NCBI GenBank assembly: GCA_900539505.1
Contig: UQCL01000028.1
Span: 1 to 26,547 of the forward strand
Direction of reading: 5' to 3'
DNA length: 26,547 bases
Source of the DNA: an uncultured Campylobacter sp.
Lineage (GTDB): Bacteria > Campylobacterota > Campylobacteria > Campylobacterales > Campylobacteraceae
The position numbers and the translations under genes are program-made. Positions 8,499 to 16,989 of the stretch are shown in pieces (the stretch's first letter is position 1; every line of letters starts with the position of its first letter). The notes under the pieces were generated by a model, which was not told where the DNA came from, made no database searches, and was given only the letters and a program-made list of their open reading frames with translations.

Positions 8499-8708
8499 TT
8501 AAAACGAAAAATCCCCCGTCGCGCCGTGCGACATGCTCTCATAAACCGCCTTGACGTATTTATCGCGCACGGCGCAATCTAGCAGCTTCTCGCACTCCAG
8601 GCAGCTGGTGAGGTTATGCTCTGCCTGGCACGCCTGCAGCGCGACTAAGCTTTTATCCAAAATTTCGTCGTAAACGTCGCGCGGCGCGGCAACCTCGGTA
8701 TCCGCCAT
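8499..8708 (-). CDS. Small four-cysteine conserved hypothetical protein (Cj0839c-like)
   Basis: A 69-residue protein with four cysteines, C27-x8-C36-x2-C39-x5-C45, inside a short helical protein. It ends in a conserved-looking AVYESMSHG...GDF segment. The Cys spacing could bind zinc or an iron-sulfur cluster, but nothing proves this. Its ATG overlaps the fbp stop (TGATG), so translation is coupled. The position after fbp matches my memory of Cj0839c in C. jejuni. That conserved link suggests a role with fbp/mobB or simply a stable gene cluster. Function is unknown. Confidence 0.8.
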   Translation of the reverse strand: MADTEVAAPRDVYDEILDKSLVALQACQAEHNLTSCLECEKLLDCAVRDKYVKAVYESMSHGATGDFSF

Positions 8709-9556
8709 CAGTTTTTCCCGCCGTAAATTTCATGCATCTTCGCGATCTCGTACTTCGAGCCGAAAAAGCAAGGGCTGCTTTGGTGGATCTTTTCGATTTT
8801 AAGCTGCAAAAGCGAGCCGTTCGCGCCGTCGCTGGTGGCGCCTCCCGCGCGCTCGAAGATAAACGCAAACGGTAGCACTTCGAAGGTTACGCGAAGCTTG
8901 CCTTGCGGATGATCGCTGGTAGCGGGGTAGCTGAAAAGTCCGCCGCCTTTTAATAAAATTTGATGCAGATCGCTTACCATCGCGCCGCTGTATCGCAGGC
9001 GGTAGCCCTCATCAAACAGCGCCCGCACGAGCTTTCGGTGCGGTTCGCTCCAGCCCTTTTGCGTCGCGCCCGTGGCGTTTAGTTTACCCTTTTCGCTTAG
9101 ACGCAAGTCTTTTACGAAGCTAAATTTGCCCTCGCGATTTAGGCGGTAGAGCTTCGGCGCGTCCTCGCAAACGACCATCTCAAGGCGCGGTCCGTAGATG
9201 CAATAGATCGCCGCTTTTAAGCTTGCGGGCGAAATTTCATCCTCGTAGATGCCAAATATCGAGCCCACGGCGAAATTTACGTCCACCAAGCTCGAGCCGT
9301 CGAGCGGATCATAAGCGACGATGAGGCGCGCGTCCTCTCGCAGCGTTAAAATTTCATCTTTCTCCTCGCTGATTAGGGCGCGCACGAGCGGATTTTTGCG
9401 AAATTCCGCCTCGATTATGGCGTCGCTTTTTACGTCGAGTTTGAGCTGCGTATCGCCCGTGCTGTTGTGATGATCGGTGTAGCCGAAGTCCGCGTATTTC
9501 AGCTCCTCGGCGATTTGTAGCGCAATATTTTGGATTGACTTTACGATCTCTTGCAT
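8708..9556 (-). CDS. fbp: Fructose-1,6-bisphosphatase, class 1
   Basis: The 282-residue cytoplasmic enzyme dephosphorylates fructose-1,6-bisphosphate to fructose-6-phosphate in gluconeogenesis, important in Campylobacter because it usually cannot use glucose by glycolysis. Metal and substrate motifs are intact: SEEKDE (about 63-68), AYDPLDGSSLVD (81-92, with D83 and D86), and the N-terminal STGD segment. The product is somewhat shorter than the E. coli enzyme (about 330), as in other epsilonproteobacteria. An AAAGGA site precedes the ATG, 9 bases after mobB. The stop overlaps the start of the four-Cys protein gene. Confidence 0.95.
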   Translation of the reverse strand: MQEIVKSIQNIALQIAEELKYADFGYTDHHNSTGDTQLKLDVKSDAIIEAEFRKNPLVRALISEEKDEILTLREDARLIVAYDPLDGSSLVDVNFAVGSIFGIYEDEISPASLKAAIYCIYGPRLEMVVCEDAPKLYRLNREGKFSFVKDLRLSEKGKLNATGATQKGWSEPHRKLVRALFDEGYRLRYSGAMVSDLHQILLKGGGLFSYPATSDHPQGKLRVTFEVLPFAFIFERAGGATSDGANGSLLQLKIEKIHQSSPCFFGSKYEIAKMHEIYGGKN

Positions 9557-9565
9557 TTTATTCCT

Positions 9566-10054
9566 TTACATTTTTTTGGCGTTTTTTAAGATCCATTCGC
9601 TAATGCCCGCAGCGTCGTTGATGTCGAAATTTACGCGGCAAAATTTGTCCATCTGCTCGCCGCTTAAATTTGAAGCGATCGCGTCCGAAAAGGGCAGATA
9701 CGCCGGATCGATCTTGTCGCGAAACAGGCTAATGCGCGGCAGCGGCAGCGTCTTTAGCCCCTCTACGAGCAAGATATCAAACTCGCCTAGCATCCGCACA
9801 ACCTCGTCAATTTGCATGCAGCGCTGCGAAAAATAGCTCGTTCGCGTCGGGCTCATCACGACGGTTTCGGCGCCGAGCTCGCTAAATTTGGCGCTGTCCT
9901 TGCCCTCTACGTCGAAGCGCGCCTTGTCGCCCGGATCGTGCTTTACGATCGCGATCCGTAGTCCGCTAGCGATAAAAATTTTAGCGATCTTGCAAATTAG
10001 CGTCGTTTTGCCGCTGTTGGAAGGGCCTGAAAATGCGATAACAAGTCTTTTCAT
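9566..10054 (-). CDS. mobB: Molybdopterin-guanine dinucleotide biosynthesis adaptor protein
   Basis: A 162-residue P-loop GTPase with the Walker A motif GPSNSGKTT at 10-18. The MobB-type segments KHDPGD, DVEGKDSAKF and ILLVEGLKTLPLP follow. MobB binds GTP and assists MobA in attaching GMP to molybdopterin, making the cofactor used by periplasmic formate dehydrogenase, nitrate reductase and related enzymes. It heads the mobB-fbp-small protein operon. The ribosome site is weak (GGATTTTAAAA before ATG). A possible -10 (TACAAT on the minus strand) lies at 10085-10090. Confidence 0.93.
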   Translation of the reverse strand: MKRLVIAFSGPSNSGKTTLICKIAKIFIASGLRIAIVKHDPGDKARFDVEGKDSAKFSELGAETVVMSPTRTSYFSQRCMQIDEVVRMLGEFDILLVEGLKTLPLPRISLFRDKIDPAYLPFSDAIASNLSGEQMDKFCRVNFDINDAAGISEWILKNAKKM

Positions 10055-10154
10055 TTTTAAAATCCGGCTTTTTAAGATGAGCAGATTGTAGCGAATTTAG
10101 CCTTTTAAAAAGCAAAATTCGTTAAAATGCGCCTAAAATTTCAAAGGAAGATCG

Positions 10155-10676
10155 ATGAAGAAATTTGATTTTAGCGGCGCGCTAAACGGCCTGCTAAAGG
10201 GCGCGCTCCTAGCCGCGCTAGCGCTATTTTTAAACTCCTGCTCCGCAAACGATCCCCGTCACGATCCGCTTAAAAACGAGTTTTTGGCCTACACGCAAAA
10301 ATTTGAATCGGTGCGTGCGGGCGATCGATATTTGGGAGTGGCGACCTATCTAAATCCCGTCGCGCCCGAGCTTAGAAACGCCGCGGAGGACGAGGTGTTT
10401 TTGCTCACCTCCTATCCTAAAGAGGTGCAGATCCGCGCGGTGCAGATCAACGGCGCAAACGCAAACGTAGTGCCGCTGAGCGACGGCGATCCGCTTTTGC
10501 AAAAGGAGCTTTTTAAGATCGCGTGGGCGAGCCGATACAAGATCACCGCGCCTAAGAGCGATAAGGACGAGCTGGTGCTTAGCTACCGCACCTCAAATGG
10601 TCTGGGTGCCACTATGAAATTTCGTAAAATTTCAAAGTCGCTGTATTGGCAGCCGCAGATCGATCTGAAAGATTAA
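10155..10676 (+). CDS. Putative lipoprotein (Cj0842-like)
   Basis: The 173-residue product has a lipoprotein signal: charged start, hydrophobic run about 14-26, and lipobox L-N-S-C with the lipidated Cys at 29. The mature part is a compact domain without motifs I recognise; it ends in a Tyr/Trp/Gln-rich strand and Asp. AAAGGA lies 6 bases before the ATG. It is divergent from mobB, as is Cj0842 in my recollection of C. jejuni, and lies 10 bases before the next gene, suggesting co-transcription. A possible -10 (TAAAAT) is at 10123-10128. Role unknown. Confidence 0.82.
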   Translation: MKKFDFSGALNGLLKGALLAALALFLNSCSANDPRHDPLKNEFLAYTQKFESVRAGDRYLGVATYLNPVAPELRNAAEDEVFLLTSYPKEVQIRAVQINGANANVVPLSDGDPLLQKELFKIAWASRYKITAPKSDKDELVLSYRTSNGLGATMKFRKISKSLYWQPQIDLKD

Positions 10677-10686
10677 AGGAGAGAGG

Positions 10687-11679
10687 GTGGGCTACGACAT
10701 AAGCTACCATGCGATCGGCAAAGATGAAATTTCGCAGTGGTATTTTAAGCCGCTAAAGCTCGCACAGAAGGGAGATTTTGAGGCTATCGCTAAAATCGCG
10801 CGCGAAGCGGGGATGGATGAATTTTATGTAAAAAAATACGCGGACGGCTTCCGCTCGGCGCTGCAGTACGGCACGCAGGAAATTTTCAATAAAACGCACG
10901 GATTTCACCTCGCCGTGGCGCAAGGCTATTTTAGAGAGTATTTTTACACGCGCGGCACGGCGTTTAGCTTTTTGGCGGAGCAAAGCTCTAAATTTAAAAC
11001 CTACATAAGCGATTGGCACGAGGTTTTGCCGGCGGAATTTTTAGCGGAGTTTAGCGGCGAAATTCACAACGAAATCATCGAAAACTACTGCTGCGGCGCG
11101 TATCTTAGCGCCGATGGCGTGCAGAAACTGCTGCGCGATTATGAAGCGGACGGTGAGATAAAAGAGGCGATAGATGAGTTTTACGCGCAGAATTTGCCAG
11201 TGTTTTTAAAGGCGCTAAATTTGGCTCGCGAGCTTGAAGTAGGGCTGCTTGAGGCTACCGAAGTGGTTGAGCCCAATCCGATCGATCTGAATAGGTCCGA
11301 GTCGTTTTCAAATCTTTTTAATTGCGATACGCAGGGCGCGCTGATCTACGCGGAAATCGCCGCGCAGCAGATCGGTGAGGCGATAGAGCGAGATAAGACA
11401 GGCGGCGGCAATAGGATGATCAGAGAGAATTTTACCTCGCGCGGCGAGAAATGCGACGAAAAAAGCTCCGCCTCGCGCGGCGTCAATGCAGCGGGCGGCA
11501 GTGCAATAGAAACGGACGGCGGCAGCACAGTGCAAGCAGACGGCGAGAATTCCGTCCAGTGCAGCGGCGATACGATAGAAGACGGCGGCAAGAATTCCAC
11601 CGCAGAAGATCATAAAGACGAAACCTCCGCAGACGGCGAGAATTCGTTTTTCGGCAAGATCAAAGGGCTTTTTAAATAG
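10687..11679 (+). CDS. Hypothetical 330-residue protein with repeat-derived C-terminal tail
   Basis: I do not recognise this family. It starts with GTG behind AAAGGAGAG. There is no signal peptide. Residues 1-230 form an apparently folded, mostly helical cytoplasmic domain with many aromatic and acidic residues, including the N-terminal GYDISYHAIG and a YCCGAYLS segment. From about residue 240 the protein becomes a low-complexity hydrophilic tail rich in Gly, Asp, Glu and Ser, ending in a basic helix (FFGKIKGLFK). That final helix might be the original C-terminus, so the tail may be an insert just before it. It follows the lipoprotein gene by 10 bases. Confidence 0.75.
   Translation: MGYDISYHAIGKDEISQWYFKPLKLAQKGDFEAIAKIAREAGMDEFYVKKYADGFRSALQYGTQEIFNKTHGFHLAVAQGYFREYFYTRGTAFSFLAEQSSKFKTYISDWHEVLPAEFLAEFSGEIHNEIIENYCCGAYLSADGVQKLLRDYEADGEIKEAIDEFYAQNLPVFLKALNLARELEVGLLEATEVVEPNPIDLNRSESFSNLFNCDTQGALIYAEIAAQQIGEAIERDKTGGGNRMIRENFTSRGEKCDEKSSASRGVNAAGGSAIETDGGSTVQADGENSVQCSGDTIEDGGKNSTAEDHKDETSADGENSFFGKIKGLFK
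11430..11650 (+). repeat. Degenerate repeat in the tail of the 330-residue protein
   Basis: The stretch carries repeated units like GACGGCGAGAATTCC and GACGGCGGCAAGAATTCC, with four GAATTT/GAATTC cores by eye. It encodes repeated D-G-(E/G)-x-N-S peptides. It is a weaker, GC-richer version of the RAATTY arrays. Confidence 0.5.
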
Positions 11680-12070
11680 CAATTTGATCGCTAAATTTTA
11701 AAGTGCTCGCGGAGTCGTACGATTAAATCGCGATTAAATCATCTCGCGCTCGCAGGTCCCACGCCGTTAAATTTAGCTAAAACGGCGCAGCGGCAAGCGC
11801 AAATTTAAAATTTAAAACTTGCCGAAATTTTAAAACGGCGGTTTGCATATCTGAAGTTACGAAATTTTAAAGCACCGCAAACAGGCTGCAAAAGCGGCTA
11901 AATTTAAACCCGTCGCAGCCTTTGCGGCGGGTACCTGCGAATAGGTTATCTGTTTAATTTCGTAGCCGAAAGCGCCTGATTTTAATTTCACGCCACTTAA
12001 AATTCTACGCTCTGGCGCTAATTTAATCGCTCACAAAACGCCGCGATAAAATTTCAATGAATTTTGAATT
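11680..12070. other. Intergenic region between convergent genes, repeat-flavoured
   Basis: About 390 bases between the plus-strand 330-residue gene and a minus-strand small membrane protein gene. No gene is visible. It has many AAATTT motifs in the style of the intergenic arrays, and one hairpin listed separately. Confidence 0.6.
11909..11931 (-). terminator. Possible terminator hairpin between convergent genes
   Basis: CCCGTCGCA and TGCGGCGGG form a 9-bp stem with one G-U pair and a 5-base loop. On the minus strand the stem is followed by TTTAAATTT, so it could end transcription of the small membrane protein gene at 12071. It is 140 bases past that stop codon, which weakens the case. Confidence 0.35.
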
Positions 12071-12313
12071 TTAAAGCTCGTCGCCCCAGAAATAAAGCTC
12101 GAAAAAAGCAAGCGCAAAGATAAAAAAGACTATCAGCGCCGCGCCGCCCGCTCGGACGTAGCTCTCGTCCCCTACGCCGAATTGCACGCAATACGTAAAC
12201 GCCATAAAAAACAAGCAAGCCGCTAAATTTGCGGTGCGTTTCTTTTTGTCTTTAAACGACGATACGCACAAAATAGCGGCTATTATGAGAACTACGGTCG
12301 CGATAATTTGCAT
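12071..12313 (-). CDS. Small predicted membrane protein
   Basis: An 80-residue protein with three hydrophobic segments (about 2-18, 31-45 and 56-74), split by a basic loop (KDKKKR) and an acidic loop. This fits a small inner-membrane protein. GAAAGGTGG lies about 8 bases upstream of the ATG. I do not recognise the family. It lies 250 bases downstream of slt on the same strand, so it could be a late part of that transcript or a separate unit. Confidence 0.65.
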   Translation of the reverse strand: MQIIATVVLIIAAILCVSSFKDKKKRTANLAACLFFMAFTYCVQFGVGDESYVRAGGAALIVFFIFALAFFELYFWGDEL

Positions 12314-12560
12314 GGCGCGCCACCTTTCGTGCAGATCAGGAAATGGCCGTCATTAGGCATTAATAGATAAAATTTAACCACTGAAGTCAAAATAAATTCG
12401 CACGATTTTATAGCGCCTTGCCTACTTTTGCGGTAAAATTTTGCCGTTTTGATCTGCTCGTCTAAGCTCTTAGCGGGCAAATTTTGCGCTTTTGGGGCGG
12501 CGGCTTTTAAAATTTTTCGCTCGTCGCCTCTTAAAATAATTCTCCGAGCTCGCCGCCAGC

Positions 12561-14225
12561 TTAGCGGAAGTCGTCGCTTCTGCTCGGTATCAGCAGATCT
12601 TGCAGCTCCTGTTGCACCGAGACTTTCCCGCGCGGATCGAGGATCTGCGAATAGATGATAAAATTTGCAAGCACCTTTTTGCCGTAGTCCCTACTCTCGG
12701 CATAGGGCACGAGCTCCATGCTAAGCCACGGCTCAAATTTGCCCTTATTAAACATATCGCCGCGCTGAAGCATCTTTTTGACGAGCCCGAGCCCGCCGTT
12801 GTAAGCGTATGCGATGAAAACCGGGCTGTAAATTTTGCGCTCCAACCAGTCGATGTGGATGTTGGCGAAGCGGTAAGCGACCTCAGGGCGGAACATATCG
12901 TCTTGATCGAAGCCGTCGATTTTGAGTTGCTTTTTGCCGATTTCGTTAGCCAAAAACGGCATAAATTGCATCATCCCAAGCGCATACGACGTAGATACCG
13001 ATGCGGGTACGAAGCGGCTTTCTTGGCGGGCGAGCGCCAAAATTAGCGCCTTGCGGCGGTTATCGCCGTCGCCGATATACTCCATAAACGGCGTCGGATA
13101 GAAGTTGTCCTTGCCGCCGCTTGCTTTATTCATGATGTATGAGTACTCGCCGATGCTTTGCTTGGTGTCGAATTTTTTAGCAAATTCCAAAAGTTGTGGG
13201 CGCGACATCTGATCAGCGCTATTTTTCGTGCGAACCCAAGCGAAAGGATCGGTGATGTCGTAGCCCTCGATGGAATTTTTAGCGGGGTTTGGGATGATGA
13301 TGTTTAAATTTTTATTTCCCGAAATCTCTTTGGCATAAAGCGCGTAGAGGCTGTAGTATTCGCTTGCGGCAAGCTCTTTTACGATATTTTGATCTCCGCT
13401 TAGCAGATATACCCAAAATTTCGCATTGTGCACATCGTGAGGCTTCTCAAAGCTCGCAGCCGCGCGGCTAAAAAACGCAAGCGCAGCCCCTTCGTCGCCC
13501 TGCATGACGGCATTTACGCCGAGCATAAACGCTACGTCCTTGTCCACGGTCAGCGGATCGACGCCCGTGAGCGAGCGGCGCAAGCGCGGGTATTTGCGGT
13601 TGATTAGCGCGTCGTTAAGAACCGCTTTAAAGCTCGGCTGCGTACTTAAGCCCGTGACGAACGTTTCGTCGGCGTCGATGTCGATCAGAGCGTCCTTGCC
13701 GGAACTTTTTAGATAATTGTAATATAAAAAGTAGTTTTGCGCGTTACGGCTCTGCATAAAATACTCGCTCGGATTTTCGTCGTTAAATCCGCGCAGTAAA
13801 TTTGCGGCGTTTCTGCTCGCCGCGTCTTGGTGACTCTCTAGTTGCAAAGCGAGCGTCTCGCGCACGGACGGGCTTAGCTTGGCGATAAAATTTGGATATG
13901 AGCGCGCCTTTTTGCAGGTTAAATTTGCATCTAAAATATTGGCGGAGGTAACGCCTGCGCAGCGATCCGGACGCTTAGGAGCTTTGGCGATGCCGAAAAT
14001 TCTATCGAGTTTATCTTTTAGCTTGCCTTTGTAGCGAAAGATGCTCTGTTTTAAAATTTTAATCTCCGCTTTGTTGTATTTCGTCTCGTCGATCAAGCGA
14101 TAGATGTAATAATCCTTAGCTAGGGATTTGGGCTCGTTTTTGATCTCCTCGTAGCTTAAAATTTTACCGCTACTTGCGGCGCACAGCAGTCCCAAAACAA
14201 GGCTAAATTTTAGAAATATTTTCAA
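12561..14225 (-). CDS. slt: Soluble lytic murein transglycosylase
   Basis: The 554-residue product has a signal peptide (about 1-19), a long helical repeat region typical of the Slt70 doughnut (about 40-360), and a C-terminal lysozyme-like SLT domain. The catalytic Glu is E402 in ALARQESRF. The family motifs YALGMMQFMP and AYNGGLG follow it. The enzyme cleaves the MurNAc-GlcNAc bond in peptidoglycan, giving 1,6-anhydro-muropeptides in the periplasm. It matches Cj0843c in position. Its ATG overlaps the yggT stop (ATGA), so it is the last gene of gltX-yggT-slt. Confidence 0.93.
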   Translation of the reverse strand: MKIFLKFSLVLGLLCAASSGKILSYEEIKNEPKSLAKDYYIYRLIDETKYNKAEIKILKQSIFRYKGKLKDKLDRIFGIAKAPKRPDRCAGVTSANILDANLTCKKARSYPNFIAKLSPSVRETLALQLESHQDAASRNAANLLRGFNDENPSEYFMQSRNAQNYFLYYNYLKSSGKDALIDIDADETFVTGLSTQPSFKAVLNDALINRKYPRLRRSLTGVDPLTVDKDVAFMLGVNAVMQGDEGAALAFFSRAAASFEKPHDVHNAKFWVYLLSGDQNIVKELAASEYYSLYALYAKEISGNKNLNIIIPNPAKNSIEGYDITDPFAWVRTKNSADQMSRPQLLEFAKKFDTKQSIGEYSYIMNKASGGKDNFYPTPFMEYIGDGDNRRKALILALARQESRFVPASVSTSYALGMMQFMPFLANEIGKKQLKIDGFDQDDMFRPEVAYRFANIHIDWLERKIYSPVFIAYAYNGGLGLVKKMLQRGDMFNKGKFEPWLSMELVPYAESRDYGKKVLANFIIYSQILDPRGKVSVQQELQDLLIPSRSDDFR

Positions 14226-14518
14226 ATGACCGTCCTATTGATGATATAGATTATCGCGCTGTCAAAGAAATTAAGCACGAGCAGGATAAGAAGCGGCGAG
14301 AGATCAAAGCCGCCGAAAGTCGTAGGCAGATAGCGGCGCACCAGCGCGAACGCAGGCTCCGTAAGCGCAGAGATGACGCGGAAGATTTTATAAAATTTAC
14401 CGAACGGATTTGGGCGGATGAAACTCAAAACGCAGGCGATAAAGATCACGATCATATAGGCTTGCAGCGCGTAGTGCAGGGTGATGAGCGCGCCGTAGAT
14501 CAGGCTGTTTGCTAGCAT
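14222..14518 (-). CDS. YggT-family integral membrane protein
   Basis: A 98-residue inner-membrane protein with two YggT-type hydrophobic blocks (about 8-32 and 70-93), joined by a cytoplasmic loop containing the family features SFIRPNPFGK and SALTEPAF. YggT proteins are often linked to envelope or division genes; their biochemical role is unclear. It overlaps the end of gltX by 7 bases and the start of slt by 4, so all three are translationally coupled. The position matches Cj0844c as I recall it. Confidence 0.88.
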   Translation of the reverse strand: MLANSLIYGALITLHYALQAYMIVIFIACVLSFIRPNPFGKFYKIFRVISALTEPAFALVRRYLPTTFGGFDLSPLLILLVLNFFDSAIIYIINRTVI

Positions 14519-15819
14519 GCGATCTCCTTCAGATCGGCGCGGATCAGCGGATACAGCTCGCTAAGCTCCGGGCCGTGAGGCGCGCCGGTTAGTAAAAACC
14601 TAAGCGGCATAAACAGGCTCTTGCCCTTTAAATTTGTAGCCTGCGAAAGCGCCGCTTTGAAATCATTAAATTCCATTGGAGCGCCGTTTGAGCTTAATAA
14701 ATTTAAGATCGCCTCTCGCAGCGCCTGCGCCTGCGCCGCCCACTCCTGCGGGATATCTTTCGCGCCGTAGATCGCTGCGATCTTCTCTTTAATTTGTGGG
14801 ATAAGGCTCGCTTCTTGAGTGTAAAATTTTATCAAAGGCGCAAATTTCGGCTCAAGCTCAAAAAGCTCCGCCAGGCGCTGCTCGCTCGCTCTTTTGATAT
14901 GCTCGCGGTTTATAAAGGCGAGTTTGTCCTCGTCAAATTTTGCCGGGCTTTTTGAAATTTTAGCGATGTCGAAAAACTCCACCGCCTCATCCATACTAAA
15001 GACCTCGCGCGGCGTTTTGTTGCCCAGCAGAATTAGATAATTCGCGATCGCCTCGGGCAGGTAGCCGCTTTGAAGTAGCCATTTTACCGACGAGCTATCC
15101 TCGCGCTTGCTCATCTTTTTGCCTTCGGAATTTAATATGATCGGCAGGTGGGCGTATTTGATCTCGCCGTCGTAGCCGAGGCTTTGGCGGATCCAGTTTT
15201 GCTTCGGGGTGTTTGAGACGTGATCCTCGCCGCGGATTACGAAGCTAACGCCCTGCATCATATCGTCGCAGGCGCAGGCGAAGTTATACGTAGGCGTCTT
15301 GTCCGCGCGCATAATGACGAAGCTGTCTATATTCTGCGGCTCAAATGCGATACGGCCCTTGATCGCGTCGGTAAATTCCAGCGCGTGATCCGGTTTTTTA
15401 AGGCGGATGGTAAAGGGCTTTTCGCAGCCAAGCACCTCTTCATCGCTTAAATGCTCGCAGTGCCCGTCGTAGCGATACGCCTCGCCCGCGTCCTTGGCGG
15501 CTTGCTTTTTCGCTTCCAGCTCCTCCTCGCTGCAAAAACAGCAAAACGCCTTTTTCTCAGAGAGCAGCTTGGCTGCGAATTGGCGGTGAAATTTTAAATT
15601 TTTGCTTTGATAATACAGGCTCTGCCACGAGATGCCGAAGCGCTTTAAAATTTCGATTATCTCTTGATCTTTGCCTTCGATATTGCGCGCAGTGTCGGTA
15701 TCCTCGATGCGTAAAATAAAGCCGCTTTTATCTTGCAGCGAGCAGATGTAGTTGAAAATGGCCGCGCGTAAATTTCCGATATGCATATCGCCGGTGGGCG
15801 ATGGAGCGAAGCGATACAA
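14512..15819 (-). CDS. gltX: Glutamyl-tRNA synthetase
   Basis: This 435-residue class I aminoacyl-tRNA synthetase attaches glutamate to tRNA. The catalytic motifs are the HIGH-type HIGN at 13-16, after FAPSPTGDM, and KMSKR at 235-239. It starts with TTG behind AAAGGA; no upstream ATG is in frame. Epsilonproteobacteria commonly carry two GltX paralogues, one of which charges tRNA-Gln for later amidation by GatCAB. I cannot tell from sequence alone which this is; by synteny it equals Cj0845c. It heads the gltX-yggT-slt operon. Confidence 0.94.
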   Translation of the reverse strand: MYRFAPSPTGDMHIGNLRAAIFNYICSLQDKSGFILRIEDTDTARNIEGKDQEIIEILKRFGISWQSLYYQSKNLKFHRQFAAKLLSEKKAFCCFCSEEELEAKKQAAKDAGEAYRYDGHCEHLSDEEVLGCEKPFTIRLKKPDHALEFTDAIKGRIAFEPQNIDSFVIMRADKTPTYNFACACDDMMQGVSFVIRGEDHVSNTPKQNWIRQSLGYDGEIKYAHLPIILNSEGKKMSKREDSSSVKWLLQSGYLPEAIANYLILLGNKTPREVFSMDEAVEFFDIAKISKSPAKFDEDKLAFINREHIKRASEQRLAELFELEPKFAPLIKFYTQEASLIPQIKEKIAAIYGAKDIPQEWAAQAQALREAILNLLSSNGAPMEFNDFKAALSQATNLKGKSLFMPLRFLLTGAPHGPELSELYPLIRADLKEIAC

Positions 15820-15851
15820 TTTAGGTCCTTTGGGTTTAAATTTAAGCTTGG

Positions 15852-15857
15852 ATTATA
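15852..15857 (-). promoter_or_regulatory. -10 box of the gltX operon
   Basis: The minus strand reads TATAAT about 33 bases before the TTG start of gltX. The upstream DNA is A/T-rich without a clear -35 box. Confidence 0.5.
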
Positions 15858-15933
15858 CTTTTTACTTCCTAATAAAAAGCAAAAACAAAGCAAAAATAGG
15901 CTAATATCGGCGCATTTTATTTAAGGAGACAAT

Positions 15934-16338
15934 ATGGGTTTCATTCAGGAATTCAAAGAATTCGCGATGAAAGGAAACGTCATCGATATGGCGGTGGGCG
16001 TCGTCATCGGCGGGGCTTTCGGCAAGATCGTAACCTCGCTAGTAAGCGACATCATGATGCCGGTTTTAGGACTTCTTACGGGGGGAATGAATTTTACCGA
16101 TCTTAAGATCGTGCTAAAAGAAGCGGTGGGGCAGACCCCGGCCGTTACGATAAACTATGGCTCGTTTATCCAAGTAACGGTCGATTTTATCATCATCGCG
16201 TTTTGTATATTCTGCGCGATCAAGGCGATCAATAAGCTTAAAAAGCCCGTCGAGCCTGCGCCGGAGCCGGCTGCGCCTGCCGAGCCTAGCGAAGAGATTA
16301 AACTTCTTACCGAGATAAGAGACCTGCTTAAAAAATAG
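15934..16338 (+). CDS. mscL: Large-conductance mechanosensitive channel
   Basis: The 134-residue product is MscL, the homopentameric inner-membrane channel that opens under membrane tension and releases solutes on hypo-osmotic shock. The amphipathic N-terminus (FIQEFKEFAMKGN), the TM1 pore segment with GVVIGGAFGKIVTS, and TM2 (about 78-100) are all present. A Pro/Ala-rich linker precedes the C-terminal helix (EEIKLLTEIRDLLKK). An AAGGAG site precedes the ATG. It is divergent from gltX and 9 bases before the Crp/Fnr-type gene. It is not at this position in C. jejuni as I recall. Confidence 0.95.
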   Translation: MGFIQEFKEFAMKGNVIDMAVGVVIGGAFGKIVTSLVSDIMMPVLGLLTGGMNFTDLKIVLKEAVGQTPAVTINYGSFIQVTVDFIIIAFCIFCAIKAINKLKKPVEPAPEPAAPAEPSEEIKLLTEIRDLLKK

Positions 16339-16347
16339 GTTACGGTG

Positions 16348-16986
16348 ATGCTTGAGAGAATTCCTTATTTCAAAGCTCTAAGCGCAGTGCAAATCGATCG
16401 TTTGGAACAGATTAGCATCCATAAAAGCTACAAAAAGGGCGAAATTTTATTTTTCGAGGGCGAGCGCTCGCAGTATCTATTAATCCTGCTAAAAGGAATT
16501 TTAAAAATCTATAAAACCTCCGCAAAGGGGCGTGAGATCCATATGCGCGAGATCCGCCCCATCTCGCTCGTGGCGGAGATGGTAAATTTCGAAGAGACGA
16601 GCTATCCTGCAAGCGGCGTGTTTTCGACAAACGGCGAGGTGCTAAAGATCGATTATGAAAAATTTAAAAACGAGTTTATGAGTGATCCTAAAATTTGCCT
16701 GGAGCTTTTAAAATCGATGTCTGAGAAGATCCGCGCGCTAAATGCGGTCTTTGATAATCAAGTCGTGCTTAGCTGCGACGGCAAAATCGCTAAGTTTATA
16801 ATCGAGAATTTTGATATTTTTATGAGCACGAAATACACCAGAATAGCCAAAATTCTAAACGTGACTCCCGAGACATTTTCGCGCACTATCACTAAATTTA
16901 AAAAGAGCGGCGCGCTAATTTTGGACGATAAGCAAGAAATCACGGGCTTTGATAAAGATAAGCTGGATGAGTATATCCAAGGCTAG
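16348..16986 (+). CDS. Crp/Fnr-family transcriptional regulator
   Basis: A 212-residue regulator with an N-terminal cyclic-nucleotide-binding-like beta-barrel (about 5-110), a dimerisation helix (about 112-140) and a C-terminal winged helix. The recognition region is TRIAKILNVTPETFSRTITKF at about 164-184. The four Cys needed for an FNR [4Fe-4S] cluster are absent; only C118 and C143 are present. It is therefore not an oxygen-sensing FNR by that mechanism. Nitrosative-stress regulators such as C. jejuni NssR are of this general type, but I cannot assign it. I use the ATG at 16348; a GTG codon directly before it is possible. Target genes are unknown. Confidence 0.88.
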   Translation: MLERIPYFKALSAVQIDRLEQISIHKSYKKGEILFFEGERSQYLLILLKGILKIYKTSAKGREIHMREIRPISLVAEMVNFEETSYPASGVFSTNGEVLKIDYEKFKNEFMSDPKICLELLKSMSEKIRALNAVFDNQVVLSCDGKIAKFIIENFDIFMSTKYTRIAKILNVTPETFSRTITKFKKSGALILDDKQEITGFDKDKLDEYIQG

Positions 16987-16989
16987 AGT

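Noticed and set aside
8027..8542. Arg/Cys-rich open frames of 85-148 codons
   Set aside because: They overlap on both strands in repeat-rich DNA and look like compositional artefacts.
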